From Tubiluchus corallicola (lineage: Eukaryota; Priapulida; Priapulimorpha; Priapulimorphida; Tubiluchidae), in NCBI GenBank assembly GCA_030141605.1, contig JAQGDQ010002385.1, positions 188,001 to 228,837 of the forward strand: DNA of 40,837 bases, given 5' to 3'. Shown here one piece after another: positions 18,371-27,727 of the stretch. Made by a program: the position numbers and the translations under genes. Each line of letters opens with the position of its first letter. The stretch's first letter is position 1. The notes beneath the pieces were generated by a model, which made no database searches, was not told the DNA's origin, and was given only the letters and a program-made list of their open reading frames with translations.

Positions 18371-18456
18371 AAACGATCCTCATGGAAAAATAAATCGTTG
18401 CTGAAAAAAGAAACTCATTAACAATGCCCTCAGATAATAAACACCACTCTCACAAC

Positions 18457-18906
18457 CTATCCTTCCAGCATATCAGAATATGTCGTAATTAACGCTATAT
18501 TTCTATAACCGGCCGCATTAATGACTCCCACAACCTCCATAATACGTCCATAGTTAACATTGCGATCCCCCCGGACAAAAATACGTATATCCTTATTTTC
18601 CTGCGAAACCGCTTTCAAACGTATCAGTAAAACTGATAAATCATTAACTTCTTCTTCTTGAAGGTAAACGTTACCTTCTACGTTGATTGACAAAGATAAA
18701 GGCGTCTCCTCACTACTGATCTCTCCAGCTCGCGTCTCCGGAAGATCCACAGAAACACCAACCGTTAACAAAGGAGCTGTCACCATAAAAATTACCAGCA
18801 GCACAAGCATAACATCAACAAAAGGCGTTACATTAATCTCGCTCATCATCACTCGTTTTCGACGCCTACCAGTATGCGATCCTCTATTATTCAGCAAAAA
18901 TGCCAT
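18457..18906 (-). CDS. tolR: Tol-Pal motor subunit TolR (ExbD family)
   Basis: This 149-residue protein has one membrane helix (about residues 27-47) with the motor Asp in [16 protein letters not shown], preceded by a basic N-terminus ([13 protein letters not shown]). The C-terminal domain is periplasmic, with [20 protein letters not shown], typical of ExbD/TolR. With TolQ it uses proton flow to drive TolA. The start codon shares a base with the tolQ stop (TAATG), indicating translational coupling. Confidence 0.96.
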   Translation of the reverse strand: MAFLLNNRGSHTGRRRKRVMMSEINVTPFVDVMLVLLVIFMVTAPLLTVGVSVDLPETRAGEISSEETPLSLSINVEGNVYLQEEEVNDLSVLLIRLKAVSQENKDIRIFVRGDRNVNYGRIMEVVGVINAAGYRNIALITTYSDMLEG

Positions 18907-19631
18907 TAAGACACATTCCTCTTTTCAATATGTCTGGAAATCATCGCTAAAAACTCCTCCGAAAACATCTCAAGCCTTAACGCGTAACTATCTATATCAT
19001 GAGAAAATTTATTATAGCCTATCACAGCTGGTATCGCTGCGACAAGACCAATCGCCGTCGCAAAAAGAGCCTCCGCGATCCCAGGAGCAACAACCGCTAA
19101 AGATGTGTCTCGACTAGCTCCGATCGCCTGAAAACTATTCATAATTCCCCAAACAGTTCCTAAAAGACCAATAAATGGAGCCGTCGATCCTGTCGTCGCT
19201 AGAACTGTCATAAATTTCCCTATTTTCTCCATCTCACGATTAATAACCACTTGCATAATATTATTCATACGCCCTGTAATATAAGCATGAAGCTCCTTAT
19301 CATAAAAATTAACATCCTGAGCCTCAATACGACGCCACTCGTGCATCACAGAGCAAAAAAGCATAGAAAATGGATCTGCTGGCTTCCCATCTATCTTGTC
19401 ATATAAATTATCAAAAGTATCAGAGGCCCAAAAAGTATGCTCAAAACGATTCGCCTCTTTCCGTAAAGAATTCAATAGAAAAAATTTGTTAAATATTATA
19501 GCCCAGCACCAAACAGACGCTCCCAATAAAATAAAAATAACCAGCTTAACAACAGCATCCGCATGAAAAAACAAATCGGTTAACGAAAGGGAAGCAGAAG
19601 GCGTGGCCAGCTCTAAAACTTGCGTGTCCAT
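18906..19631 (-). CDS. tolQ: Tol-Pal motor subunit TolQ (ExbB/MotA family)
   Basis: This 241-residue inner-membrane protein has three predicted helices: about 28-48, 140-165 and 173-200. The MotA/ExbB-type motif [22 protein letters not shown] and the segment [23 protein letters not shown] are characteristic. It forms the proton channel of the Tol motor with TolR. It is the first intact gene of the tolQRAB-pal cluster; a 179-base gap separates it from the broken ybgC. This gap probably holds a promoter, though no clear -35/-10 pair was identified. Confidence 0.96.
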   Translation of the reverse strand: MDTQVLELATPSASLSLTDLFFHADAVVKLVIFILLGASVWCWAIIFNKFFLLNSLRKEANRFEHTFWASDTFDNLYDKIDGKPADPFSMLFCSVMHEWRRIEAQDVNFYDKELHAYITGRMNNIMQVVINREMEKIGKFMTVLATTGSTAPFIGLLGTVWGIMNSFQAIGASRDTSLAVVAPGIAEALFATAIGLVAAIPAVIGYNKFSHDIDSYALRLEMFSEEFLAMISRHIEKRNVS

Positions 19632-19810
19632 AAATTACTCATACCTTAAAAACTTACGATTTTAAGCCTCTAATTGAAATGATTAGAAATATATTACCGG
19701 ATCATACCATCTGGTAAAACTAAACAAAAACATCTTAAATATTCCTTTATTTTACACATATTCACTCATTTTAAATACTCTTCTTTTTCATCTTATATCT
19801 TAAGTGGGAA

Positions 19811-20286
19811 TCAAACACTATTTTCCTTACCTGCCCGCAGTTTTCTAAATATCTCTACAAAATCCCTCGGCAAACGAACCAAACGCCCCACACTATTCAC
19901 ACAAAGAAGCTGAACAAAAATAACAACTCGCTTTTCCTCACAACGCTCATCATAAACCATATGACAAATCTCAACATGAGCCGACTTCAAGACAGAAACC
20001 TCCGAAACAACATAAATTAACTCATCAAGAGAACAGGGAATCTTATAGTCCGCAGAACATCGCCTAATCGCCCATAATAAACCATCAGGCGACAAAACAG
20101 ACGAGCCAGAGGGAGGACCAAAGCCGCCCGTAACATCTCATTACGCGCACGCTCAGCAATCTCAAAATAACGAGCGTGATACACAACGCCGCCTGAATCC
20201 GTATCACTGTAACAAATTCGAAACGGGTAATAATATTTTCGATCTCGAAAAAACCCTCTCTGCGAACAATCCTGATCATATACCAT
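19811..20286 (-). pseudogene. ybgC: Tol-Pal-associated acyl-CoA thioesterase YbgC, interrupted by a frameshift
   Basis: YbgC is a hotdog-fold acyl-CoA thioesterase usually encoded first in the tol-pal cluster. The first half (start 20286) shows [29 protein letters not shown], including the active-site Asp (residue 30). Thereafter similarity continues only in the reading frame one base back: [29 protein letters not shown], then CVNSVGRLVRLP, ending at 19811. The switch falls near 20124-20129 (a GGGCGG stretch on the coding strand), as expected from loss of one base. I saw no slippery heptamer that would suggest programmed frameshifting. It is either a recent pseudogene or a sequencing error. 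Confidence 0.85.
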
Positions 20287-20346
20287 ACAGCATAGCTCTC
20301 CGTTTTTCCTATGTTAGATCCATAACAGCTCTATACAACACACAAT

Positions 20347-21372
20347 CTAAAGAAGGCGATTCGGAGGCGAAAGCCCCAAATGATCCCAGGCCGATGACGA
20401 TAAAACACGTCCCCGCGGTGTCCGCATCAACAAACCTTGCTGTATCATATAAGGCTCTACAACTTCTTCTATTGTATCCTTCTGCTCCGATAACGCTGCC
20501 GCTAACGTCTCGATACCCACAGGTCCTCCACCATAATGATCCGCTATACATCTCAAATAACGACGATCCATCGCATCAAGCCCTAACTTATCAACCTCTA
20601 AACGATCCAGCGCCGCGCCAGCAACAAAAGAATCAATCGGTGAGCGACCCGCAACAGCCGCAAAATCACGAATACGGCGTAATAAACGTCCCGCGACACG
20701 AGGAGTCCCACGGCAACGAGTCGCGATCTCATAACTCCCCTCCGGCGTTAACTCAACCCCTAAAAGGCGTGCCTGGCGATCAACCACTTGCTGAAGCTCC
20801 TCTGGCGTATAAAAAACCATCTGAGTCAATATACCAAACCGCTCCCGCAAAGGCATCGTAATCAATCCAGAGCGAGTCGTTGCCCCAACAAGCGTAAAAG
20901 GAGGCAAATCAATCCGAACAGAGCGCGCAGACGGGCCCTCCCCAATCATTAAATCCAAATGAAAATCCTCCATAGCCGGATATAAAATCTCTTCAATCGC
21001 TGGATTTAAACGATGAATCTCATCAATAAATAAAACATCATGCGCCTGAAGATTCGTCAACAGCGCCGCTAAATCGCCCGACTTCGCAATAATAGGGCCT
21101 GCTGTCGCCCGAAAGTTCACCTTAAGCTCATTCGCTAAAATCTGTGAAAGAGTCGTCTTTCCCAACCCAGGCGGCCCATAAAATAACACATGATCCAACG
21201 CTTCATTACGACGGCGCGCCGCCTCAATAAAAACTTTCAGATTCTCTCGTATAGACTGCTGCCCTATAAACTCGTCCAGAGTTTTCGGGCGCAACGCAAT
21301 ATCAAAAGCTTCCCGATCCTGAGGAAGCGCTTCTCCCGACACAAGACGCTCTCCCTGATTATCTTTCTCCAT
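20347..21372 (-). CDS. ruvB: Holliday junction DNA helicase RuvB
   Basis: RuvB is the AAA+ motor that drives branch migration of Holliday junctions with RuvA. The 341-residue protein has the [12 protein letters not shown] start region, Walker [11 protein letters not shown] (residues about 66-75), Walker [11 protein letters not shown], sensor 1 GATTRSG, the arginine finger region PLRERFG, and a C-terminal winged helix ([17 protein letters not shown]). The ruvA stop lies only nine bases upstream, and the ribosome binding site GGGGAAGAGG overlaps the end of ruvA. Confidence 0.98.
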   Translation of the reverse strand: MEKDNQGERLVSGEALPQDREAFDIALRPKTLDEFIGQQSIRENLKVFIEAARRRNEALDHVLFYGPPGLGKTTLSQILANELKVNFRATAGPIIAKSGDLAALLTNLQAHDVLFIDEIHRLNPAIEEILYPAMEDFHLDLMIGEGPSARSVRIDLPPFTLVGATTRSGLITMPLRERFGILTQMVFYTPEELQQVVDRQARLLGVELTPEGSYEIATRCRGTPRVAGRLLRRIRDFAAVAGRSPIDSFVAGAALDRLEVDKLGLDAMDRRYLRCIADHYGGGPVGIETLAAALSEQKDTIEEVVEPYMIQQGLLMRTPRGRVLSSSAWDHLGLSPPNRLL

Positions 21373-21381
21373 CCTCTTCCC

Positions 21382-22014
21382 CTACTGAGATAAAACCGTT
21401 AACGATTCTCGTATTAATATCTCCAGCGACATCTCTTCCGAATCCTTTCCCAAAATAGACAGCACAACCCGTAAGCTCTCTCCTCGAGCGTAACCAAGAT
21501 TAGAAAGCGCAGAAACCGCATCCTTAACAATAGCATCTTCTAAATGATTCCCCAATTCTCCCGCTGAAGAAAGAGATAACGTCGATGAATCAGAAGACGG
21601 CGTCTCCAAAACAAAACCACCTACACGTTCCTGTAACTCGCTGATAATCCGACCCGCCAACTTCGGACCGATTCCTGGAACGCGTGAAAGAGAAGCTTTA
21701 TCCCCAGAAACAATAATCTGAAGAAGATCATCAACAAAAAAAAGAGATAAGATTGCCTGCGCGACCTTCCCGCCAACTCCCTGAACAGCCCGCAATAATA
21801 TAAAACAATCCTGCTCACGACGTGACATAAATCCATAAAGATGAATATCACTCTCCCGAACATGCGCCTCTATCCAAAGCGTAATCGAATCCCCAATAGA
21901 AACTGAATCGAGAATCCGACGAGAACAATAAACAAGATAACCAACGCCCAATACATCAACAATTAAACTGTCTTCTCCACTATAGTCAACAATCCCTTTT
22001 AGTTTCGCTATCAT
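21382..22014 (-). CDS. ruvA: Holliday junction DNA helicase subunit RuvA
   Basis: RuvA binds the four-way junction as a tetramer and loads RuvB. The 210-residue protein starts with the OB-fold MIAKLKGIVDYSGEDSLIVDVLGVGY. Two helix-hairpin-helix motifs follow: LRAVQGVGGKVAQAILS, and LSRVPGIGPKLAGRIISELQ. An acidic, Ser-rich linker (about 135-150) leads into domain III, DAVSALSNLGYARGES, which contacts RuvB. It lies in the order ruvC-ruvA-ruvB, each close to the next. Confidence 0.97.
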   Translation of the reverse strand: MIAKLKGIVDYSGEDSLIVDVLGVGYLVYCSRRILDSVSIGDSITLWIEAHVRESDIHLYGFMSRREQDCFILLRAVQGVGGKVAQAILSLFFVDDLLQIIVSGDKASLSRVPGIGPKLAGRIISELQERVGGFVLETPSSDSSTLSLSSAGELGNHLEDAIVKDAVSALSNLGYARGESLRVVLSILGKDSEEMSLEILIRESLTVLSQ

Positions 22015-22053
22015 CCCCTATTCCCTTCCATAACTGCTAAAAACCAATTCTCC

Positions 22054-22542
22054 TTAACGATGATAGCCATGAGGATAAATGGCATGGCAAACAGCAACCG
22101 CCAAAGCGTCAGAAGCGTCTTTTTCTGAAACATCAACCCCCGGCAATAATACTGAAATCATCGCCTGAACCTGCTCTTTAGCAGAGCGTCCTCCTCCTGT
22201 AATCGTTTTTTTAATCTGAGTCGCGTCATACTCAAAAACAGATAACTTATAAAAGGCCGGCACCAGTAGCGCAATACCACGCGCTTGCCCTAACAATAAG
22301 GTTGATGAAGGATTCTTATTGACAAATACCTTCTCAACAGAAGCCTCCTGCGGATTATAATGCATTATTACATCGCTTAAACCTTCGTAAATCTTCAGTA
22401 AACGACACTCCAAAGGCAAATCAACAGGAGGTCTGATAACGCCATGAGAAACATGCGAAACTTTTACACCTTCATGGGCAATAATACCCCAACCCGTACA
22501 GCGCAGACCAGGGTCGATGCCAACAATCGTTATCGCGCTCAA
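22054..22542 (-). CDS. ruvC: Holliday junction resolvase RuvC (TTG start)
   Basis: RuvC cuts Holliday junctions. The 162-residue protein begins [14 protein letters not shown] with the catalytic Asp10. ASVEKVFVN carries the second acidic residue, and [15 protein letters not shown] carries the last two. No ATG fits the N-terminus. The start is TTG at 22540-22542, overlapping the yebC stop (TTGA), with GGAAAGG upstream. Translation thus probably depends on coupling with yebC. Confidence 0.95.
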   Translation of the reverse strand: MSAITIVGIDPGLRCTGWGIIAHEGVKVSHVSHGVIRPPVDLPLECRLLKIYEGLSDVIMHYNPQEASVEKVFVNKNPSSTLLLGQARGIALLVPAFYKLSVFEYDATQIKKTITGGGRSAKEQVQAMISVLLPGVDVSEKDASDALAVAVCHAIYPHGYHR

Positions 22543-23288
22543 AAACTAAGCCTTTCCAAAATCTCATCCGCAATTTCAAAATTCGCCGCAACACGTTGAA
22601 CATCATCGTTATCCTCTAACACACTAATTAACTTTAATAAAGTCGAACCTTTATCCTCATCAAGCTCAATCGTGTTTTGCGGCTTCCAATCTAAATGAGC
22701 CTCTTGAGGCTCTCCAAGCTGCGCCTCCAGCGCATCGCGAACCATCCCTAAATCCTCCGGCGCGCATATAATCTCATGCCTGTCCTCGTCAGAAGAAACA
22801 TCTGTCGCTCCCGCCTCTAAAGCGCTCTCAAAAACAATTTCCGCCTCCCCTACCGAAACGTCATATACAATAAGACCAATACGATCAAACATAAAACTAA
22901 CACTGCCCGTTTCCGCTAAATTTCCCCCGTTCTTCGAAAAAGTAGAACGAACTTCCGACGCTGTCCTATTACGATTATCCGTCAATGCTTCCACAATAAT
23001 GGCAACGCCACCAGGACCATAGCCCTCATAACGAATCTCTTCGTAAACAAGGCCATCATCTCCTCCTGCTCCCTTCTTGATCGCACGCTCTATATTATCT
23101 TTAGGCATATTCGCTGCGCGCGCCGCTGAAATCGCAGATCGTAAACGTGGATTCATATCAGGATCCGGAAAACCCATACGTGTAGCAACAATTAATTCCC
23201 GTATTAATTTTGTAAATACTTTTGCTCGCTTGGCATCCTGAGCCCCCTTGCGATGCATAATATTCTTAAATTTTGAATGACCCGCCAT
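22539..23288 (-). CDS. yebC: YebC/PmpR/TACO1 family protein
   Basis: This 249-residue protein begins [22 protein letters not shown], the hallmark of the family. [37 protein letters not shown] and [17 protein letters not shown] fill the conserved core. YebC proteins have been described as transcription regulators, and more recently as translation factors helping ribosomes through proline-rich stretches. The Pro-rich TolA encoded nearby is a conceivable client, which is speculation. The gene precedes ruvCAB, a common arrangement. GGAAAGAAGG lies just before the start. Confidence 0.96.
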   Translation of the reverse strand: MAGHSKFKNIMHRKGAQDAKRAKVFTKLIRELIVATRMGFPDPDMNPRLRSAISAARAANMPKDNIERAIKKGAGGDDGLVYEEIRYEGYGPGGVAIIVEALTDNRNRTASEVRSTFSKNGGNLAETGSVSFMFDRIGLIVYDVSVGEAEIVFESALEAGATDVSSDEDRHEIICAPEDLGMVRDALEAQLGEPQEAHLDWKPQNTIELDEDKGSTLLKLISVLEDNDDVQRVAANFEIADEILERLSF

Positions 23289-23413
23289 AGCCTTCTTTCC
23301 TTAGTTATTCCTTATAATAAAAATTTAAACTCTATAACAATCTCGTAAAAATATGCCCTTACTATACCTTTTCTTTTTTTCTTTTTCCACCGCTTAAATC
23401 ACAAAAGATTCCA

Positions 23414-24235
23414 TCACTCCCATGCTGGAAGGCACTGCGGTAAAATCCCTCCCATAATAACCGGAGAGACTCGCAACGCCAAGCCCGTCTTATCGCAAAT
23501 ATCAACCATAATAGCGGAAAGAGTCGCGGGACCACAGGCCGGCTCCAGCCGTCTTCCCGGCAAAGAAGATAAAGAGCGTTCCAAAACAATCTCCGCATCC
23601 ATCCCAATAACAGAATCATAATCACCACACATTCCAACATCTGTCTGAAACGCTGTCCCATTACGCAAGATTCTCACATCCGCCGTGGGAATATGAACAT
23701 GTGTTCCCACAACTAGACTGGCACGACCATCCGCAAGATAAGCAATCGTTCCCTTCTCACTTGTCAATTCCGCATGAATGTCAATCACAAGCGCATCAAG
23801 ATTCTTCCCTAAAATCGTCTCAAAAAGAAAAGACTGCAAAACTAAAAACGGATTATCACACGGCTTCATGGTCATTAAACATCCCGAAAGAGCCACGACT
23901 CCCACACGCTTACCGTCTTTTGTTTTAAAAACGCAAAACCCACGACCTGGCGTGCCAGCGGCATAATTAAGAGGTCTTAAAACATACGGCATATCATCAA
24001 TCGAAGTAATAAGCTCACGCTGATCCCAACAGTGATTCCCCAAGGTGATAACATCAACGCCAAAAGAAAACAGATCCGCACAATTTTTCTTGGTGATCCC
24101 GAAACCATGCGACGCATTCTCACCATTTACAATCACGCAATCCAAATGAAATCGCTCTCGCAAATCCGGAACATAATCAGCAATCGCCTGCCGACCACTA
24201 CGCCCCACAACATCACCGCAAAATAATATTCTCAT
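23414..24235 (-). CDS. YmdB-type metallophosphoesterase (TIGR00282)
   Basis: This is a 273-residue calcineurin-like phosphoesterase. Metal-binding motifs are clear: FCGDVVGRSGR at 5-15, NGENASHG, LGNHCWDQ, IDIHAELTSEKG and VVGTHVHIPT. The set and spacing match the YmdB family, for which cyclic-nucleotide phosphodiesterase activity has been reported in Bacillus; the role in alphaproteobacteria is not established. Its ATG overlaps the stop of the cyclo-ligase gene (ATGA), so the two are co-translated. The next gene, yebC, is 125 bases downstream. Confidence 0.93.
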   Translation of the reverse strand: MRILFCGDVVGRSGRQAIADYVPDLRERFHLDCVIVNGENASHGFGITKKNCADLFSFGVDVITLGNHCWDQRELITSIDDMPYVLRPLNYAAGTPGRGFCVFKTKDGKRVGVVALSGCLMTMKPCDNPFLVLQSFLFETILGKNLDALVIDIHAELTSEKGTIAYLADGRASLVVGTHVHIPTADVRILRNGTAFQTDVGMCGDYDSVIGMDAEIVLERSLSSLPGRRLEPACGPATLSAIMVDICDKTGLALRVSPVIMGGILPQCLPAWE

Positions 24236-24888
24236 CTTTCTGAAAATTCCTTAAAAATAAAATAATCCTTCTCGGTTATAAGCGCGTCCAGCTTTCTGTC
24301 ACCAAAACCAACCGGAACACGCTCCACACACTGCCATGACCAGCCTAAACCAACCCATCTTATACACGATCGATCTTTCCCCAAAGCCTCAAAACGACTT
24401 TCAAGAAACGCGAGCGTCCGATCATAAAACCCTCCTCCATGACCCAGCCTATTCCCCCAATAATCAAACGCGACCAACGGCACAAATATAATATCCGGCT
24501 CGCTATATGGAGAAAAAGAGGGAGGCTCTTGTATACCGTAATGCCCCTTTTTTAACATCATATCAGGAAACCAACGGCGAAAAGACAAGGACTCTCCTTT
24601 AGAAATAACAACAGGTAAAGAGCAGCTATACCCTCGGCTTTCAAAAAGCCTCATAAGAAAAAAACAATCCGGCTCACCTCCTAAAGCCGCATAGCCGCCA
24701 ACAGAAAAAAGAGCATGATCAGAACAAAAAGATTCAGAAAAAATCTCATTTAGAAAACGATTCCCTTGCGCGCATAAATTTGACTGCAACGCAAAATACT
24801 CCTCTGGCGCCAAAGTGCGGCGACGTGAAAGAATCACTTTTCTGATGTTTGATTTTTGCCTCTTTATCTCTTTTTTTTTATTGCCCAT
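24232..24888 (-). CDS. fau: 5-formyltetrahydrofolate cyclo-ligase
   Basis: This 218-residue enzyme (MTHFS, YgfA) turns 5-formyl-THF into 5,10-methenyl-THF using ATP. The basic N-terminus with RKVILSRRRTLAPEE, the central FVPLVAFDYWGNRLGHGGGFYDRTLAFL (ATP- and folate-binding region, GHGGGFYDR at 149-157) and the length all fit. It lies 88 bases downstream of the 6S RNA and is probably read from the same transcript, the classical ssrS-fau arrangement. GGTGG stands seven bases before the start. Its folate role ties in with the glycine cleavage genes further along. Confidence 0.95.
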   Translation of the reverse strand: MGNKKKEIKRQKSNIRKVILSRRRTLAPEEYFALQSNLCAQGNRFLNEIFSESFCSDHALFSVGGYAALGGEPDCFFLMRLFESRGYSCSLPVVISKGESLSFRRWFPDMMLKKGHYGIQEPPSFSPYSEPDIIFVPLVAFDYWGNRLGHGGGFYDRTLAFLESRFEALGKDRSCIRWVGLGWSWQCVERVPVGFGDRKLDALITEKDYFIFKEFSER

Positions 24889-24975
24889 ATATTACCACCA
24901 TTCGTGCAGAATAATATTCTACTCAACATAGGGTTCTCAGAAAATAAAAAAACGGAAACAGGAAAGAAAATAAGC

Positions 24976-25137
24976 GGGATATAGCCATAAAAGACCGTCG
25001 AATATACTATCCTCCATGACCTGTACTTACAGGTGGAAGCCACATGATAATCCCACAAGATTAATAGAGGCAGCCTCCAAGAGTTTAACTTTAGGGCCCA
25101 GGGACTATAATCTAACGAGTCCTATAGCCAATATCCC
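24976..25137 (-). ncRNA. ssrS: 6S RNA
   Basis: The 162-base minus-strand segment sits between zapA and the 5-formyl-THF cyclo-ligase gene, the classical place for 6S RNA. Its ends pair: 5' GGGATAT (25131-25137) with 3' ATATCCC (24976-24982), and after one bulged base GGCTATA with TATGGCT, counting two G-U pairs. Inside are features seen in alphaproteobacterial 6S RNA, namely CCCTGGGCCC, GGCTGCCTC and GTGGCTTCCACCTG. 6S RNA mimics an open promoter and holds the housekeeping RNA polymerase in stationary phase. Exact ends are inferred from the stem. Confidence 0.85.
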
Positions 25138-25174
25138 TTCTTGTTATATTACTCATTTTTTTCCGAAAACGCAA
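25138..25174 (-). promoter_or_regulatory. Possible 6S RNA promoter
   Basis: On the minus strand TATAAC (25143-25148) stands five bases before the inferred first base of 6S RNA, a good -10 position. The -35 is weak: CGTTTT at 17-base spacing, or a TTGCGT slightly too far upstream. It overlaps the end of zapA. Confidence 0.35.
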
Positions 25175-25526
25175 GCATTTCCATCACTTTTTCTAAACGG
25201 GATAAAAGAGCGGCTATTCGTGTTTCATACTTCGAGGTCATCTGCGTAAAGTGGCGCATTTGCTCCTCATGCTCAAGATGCAACACGTTAGACTGTTTCT
25301 CCCGCTCCTCATAGGAATCCTTAAGGTCTTCAAGCTCATCCGCCAGCAGAAAACTAACAACAACCATTAATTGCTCTCGATTCTCAAAAAAAGATGGCGA
25401 TGCCTCCAGAAGTGATCGAGCACACGAATCAATATAAACTGCAAGAGTTTTTAAACGTTCCTCTTCTCCTTCTCCACACGTAAGATCGTAAAACTCGCCT
25501 GCTATTGATACCTTTATGTCCGCCAT
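25149..25526 (-). CDS. zapA: Cell division protein ZapA
   Basis: ZapA is a small cytoplasmic protein that bundles FtsZ filaments at the division site. Of its 125 residues, the first ~45 form the N-terminal domain (KVSIAGEFYDLTCGEGEEERLKTLA), where the VSIAGEFY pattern is typical. The rest is a long helix likely to form a coiled coil. The neighbour upstream is another coiled-coil protein, and 6S RNA lies immediately downstream, all as in other alphaproteobacteria. Confidence 0.92.
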   Translation of the reverse strand: MADIKVSIAGEFYDLTCGEGEEERLKTLAVYIDSCARSLLEASPSFFENREQLMVVVSFLLADELEDLKDSYEEREKQSNVLHLEHEEQMRHFTQMTSKYETRIAALLSRLEKVMEMLAFSEKNE

Positions 25527-25536
25527 AATTTCAAAA

Positions 25537-26112
25537 CTAGCCTTCCTCTAAAAGATTTTTAAAACGATCAATAATCGTCTCTAGATTTTTCGCAAATATT
25601 TCTCGTTCCTCATATAACTTCTTTAAAATTTCATCTCTTTCCTTCAAAATCGCTTGAAGAGACGATATTTCCTCCATACTCCCTCTAGTAGTACCATCCT
25701 CCCAAGAGCGATCCTGCAAAGCAGACTGCAGTTTCTTATTTTCATGATCCAGCGATTTTATAGAAAAGGATAATTGCCCATTATGCGTCTTATATTCCTC
25801 TAAATTAGAACATAAACGAGTAATAACAGCTTCTCGCTCCTGCAAAAGAGATAGTAAACGCTTCTTATCATCCTCACCAGATCGCACCATTAAGCGCAAC
25901 TTATCCCATTCTTCTTTCGTATGATCATCTCCCCCAGAAATCCGCAAACGATCACATTCTTCCCGTAAAAAACGAATCGTCTCTTCCTGTTGGCGTTCCT
26001 TCGTTTGAAATCGCCCAGAAGAACTTAACGCTAAATGTTCCAGACGCTCAACAGAATCCTCAAGATTCTCCAGTGCATTCTCAAACGATTCCAAATTATA
26101 ATGCCGCCCCAT
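25537..26112 (-). CDS. Coiled-coil protein paired with ZapA (DUF4164-like)
   Basis: This 191-residue protein is almost entirely predicted coiled coil (heptad-like Leu/Glu/Lys pattern from residue 8 to 190), with no membrane segment or signal peptide. The N-terminal block LENALENLEDSVERLE resembles the short DUF4164 proteins encoded before zapA in alphaproteobacteria, but this copy is about twice as long as the usual ~100 residues. A ZapB-like role in division is plausible from position. The stop lies ten bases before the zapA start. It is the first gene of a unit transcribed away from gap. Confidence 0.7.
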   Translation of the reverse strand: MGRHYNLESFENALENLEDSVERLEHLALSSSGRFQTKERQQEETIRFLREECDRLRISGGDDHTKEEWDKLRLMVRSGEDDKKRLLSLLQEREAVITRLCSNLEEYKTHNGQLSFSIKSLDHENKKLQSALQDRSWEDGTTRGSMEEISSLQAILKERDEILKKLYEEREIFAKNLETIIDRFKNLLEEG

Positions 26113-26126
26113 ATAATACGCTCTCT

Positions 26127-26155
26127 AAAATCAATTTTTTAACAACTCTTGTCAA
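26127..26155 (-). promoter_or_regulatory. Possible promoter of the coiled-coil/zapA unit
   Basis: On the minus strand a consensus -35 TTGACA (26150-26155) is followed after 17 bases by a weak -10 GATTTT (26127-26132). It lies just before the start at 26112, leaving a very short leader. Plausible, but the -10 is poor. Confidence 0.35.
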
Positions 26156-26377
26156 CATTACTACAAATAATTGAAGATATAATAAACATTATAATAAATA
26201 CATTTTAGTTTATAATAGATTAATATAGAATTTACTTTACTCTCAACTGTTTTAAATATAAAACACAATTAAGACTAAAAAATATAAAATATAATTAAAA
26301 ATTTAATCAGGCTTTATGGAATTATTTCAAATCAATAGCACAATTTATTTTACTGAATTTATAAGGAGCTAATAATT

Positions 26378-27382
26378 ATGACTGTTCGTGTTGCCATTAA
26401 TGGTTTTGGCCGAATTGGCCGCCTCTCACTACGCGCTATTATCGAATCAAAAAGAGAAGACGTTGAAGTCGTCGCCATCAACGATCTGGGTTCCGCAGAA
26501 GCAAACGCTCATCTGCTTAAATATGACTCCGTCCACGGAAGACTCAATGCCGATGTCTCCGCGGACAGCGACTTTCTCTCTATCAATGGAAAAAAAATAA
26601 AAGTCCTCGCCGAGCGCGATCCGGCTACTCTTCCATGGAAAGAGCTTGATATTGATGTTGTTTTCGAATGTACCGGTATCTTCACTTCTCATGATCAAGC
26701 CTCTCTTCACGTTAAAGGCGGCGCAAAAAAAGTGCTTGTTTCCGCCCCCGCAAGCGGTGCGGATTTAACCGTTGTCTATGGCGTAAATCACGACAAGCTT
26801 CAATCTGACCATGTCATTGTCTCTAACGCATCATGCACAACAAACTGCCTTGCTCCCGTCGCTTACGTTTTGAATAACACAATCGGAATTGAACGGGGAT
26901 ATATGACAACTATACACGCCTATACTGGTGATCAGCTGACTCTCGACCGCCTTCACTCAGACCCAAGACGAGCAAGAGCTGCCGCTATGTCCATGATTCC
27001 AACAACAACAGGTGCCGCAAGAGCCGTTGGACTCGTCCTTCCTGAGCTCGCAGGAAAGCTAGACGGATCTGCTATCCGTGTTCCAACACCTAATGTTTCG
27101 GTCGTCGATCTTACATTCATTTCAGGTCGTGATACAACTGCAGAAGAAGTCAATACCGCCCTGAAAAACGCGTCAGAAGGTTCTCTAAAAGGTGTTCTTG
27201 ATTATGTGACAGAGCCTCTCGTTTCTATCGACTATAACCATAACGAGCACAGCTCCATCTTTGATGCGACACAAACACAAATTATCGACGGAAATCTCGT
27301 GCGTATCGTCTCATGGTACGACAATGAATGGGGATTCTCAAACCGTATGCCCGATACCGCCATCGCAATGATGAACGCATAG
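26378..27382 (+). CDS. gap: Glyceraldehyde-3-phosphate dehydrogenase, type I
   Basis: This 334-residue GAPDH oxidises glyceraldehyde-3-phosphate to 1,3-bisphosphoglycerate. The N-terminal Rossmann motif is INGFGRIGR, with the NAD-favouring Asp in AINDLG (Asp36). The catalytic cysteine is Cys153 in [12 protein letters not shown] and the assisting histidine His180 in [10 protein letters not shown]. The C-terminal [12 protein letters not shown] is intact. AAGGAG stands nine bases before the ATG. It is transcribed alone, divergently from the coiled-coil/zapA unit, and ended by the hairpin at 27426-27457. No pgk or tkt gene follows. Confidence 0.98.
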   Translation: MTVRVAINGFGRIGRLSLRAIIESKREDVEVVAINDLGSAEANAHLLKYDSVHGRLNADVSADSDFLSINGKKIKVLAERDPATLPWKELDIDVVFECTGIFTSHDQASLHVKGGAKKVLVSAPASGADLTVVYGVNHDKLQSDHVIVSNASCTTNCLAPVAYVLNNTIGIERGYMTTIHAYTGDQLTLDRLHSDPRRARAAAMSMIPTTTGAARAVGLVLPELAGKLDGSAIRVPTPNVSVVDLTFISGRDTTAEEVNTALKNASEGSLKGVLDYVTEPLVSIDYNHNEHSSIFDATQTQIIDGNLVRIVSWYDNEWGFSNRMPDTAIAMMNA

Positions 27383-27425
27383 ATAAATAATTATTTTACA
27401 CTTCTGTTGATAAGAGCAAACATTT

Positions 27426-27457
27426 AAAAAAGCTATCTCATAGAAGGTAGCTTTTTT
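27426..27457 (+). terminator. Rho-independent terminator after gap
   Basis: GCTATCT (27432-27438) pairs with AGGTAGC (27445-27451), one G-U pair included, with loop CATAGA. The left arm is preceded by six A and the right followed by six T. It lies 44 bases after the gap stop. Confidence 0.88.
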
Positions 27458-27727
27458 AAGTGATCCATACATATAATCAATTATTCAACTCTATGGTAAA
27501 GCAATTAAAAGCGTAAAAGGGCTCCGCATAATCGTAAAATTTTACTTGTATGGCAAGAAAAATTTCTCCATACTATTTTAAGCCTTGTAAGAGTCTGAGC
27601 AGCAAAAACCACTCGAGCATACCACTAAAACACTCTCAAAAAACAATCATAATCCTTAAAATAATGAAAGAAAAAATATTCTTCCTCACTTCATGAAAAC
27701 AGAGAGACTTTTTCGGAGATAACAATC
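27458..27727 (+). other. Leader/intergenic region before gcvT, no recognised element
   Basis: About 270 bases between the gap terminator and gcvT. It is AT-rich and should hold the gcv promoter and leader. I looked for the conserved cores of the glycine riboswitch and the SAM-II riboswitch and did not find them. CGGAGA shortly before 27728 is the gcvT ribosome binding site. Confidence 0.4.

Noticed and set aside
19632-19810. Possible small RNA or gene between ybgC and tolQ
   Set aside because: AT-rich with no clear hairpin, start signal or open frame; most likely just the promoter region of tolQ.
20120-20136. Programmed frameshift in ybgC
   Set aside because: No slippery heptamer or following stem was evident at the frame change, and YbgC is not known to need frameshifting; a point deletion or sequencing error is simpler.
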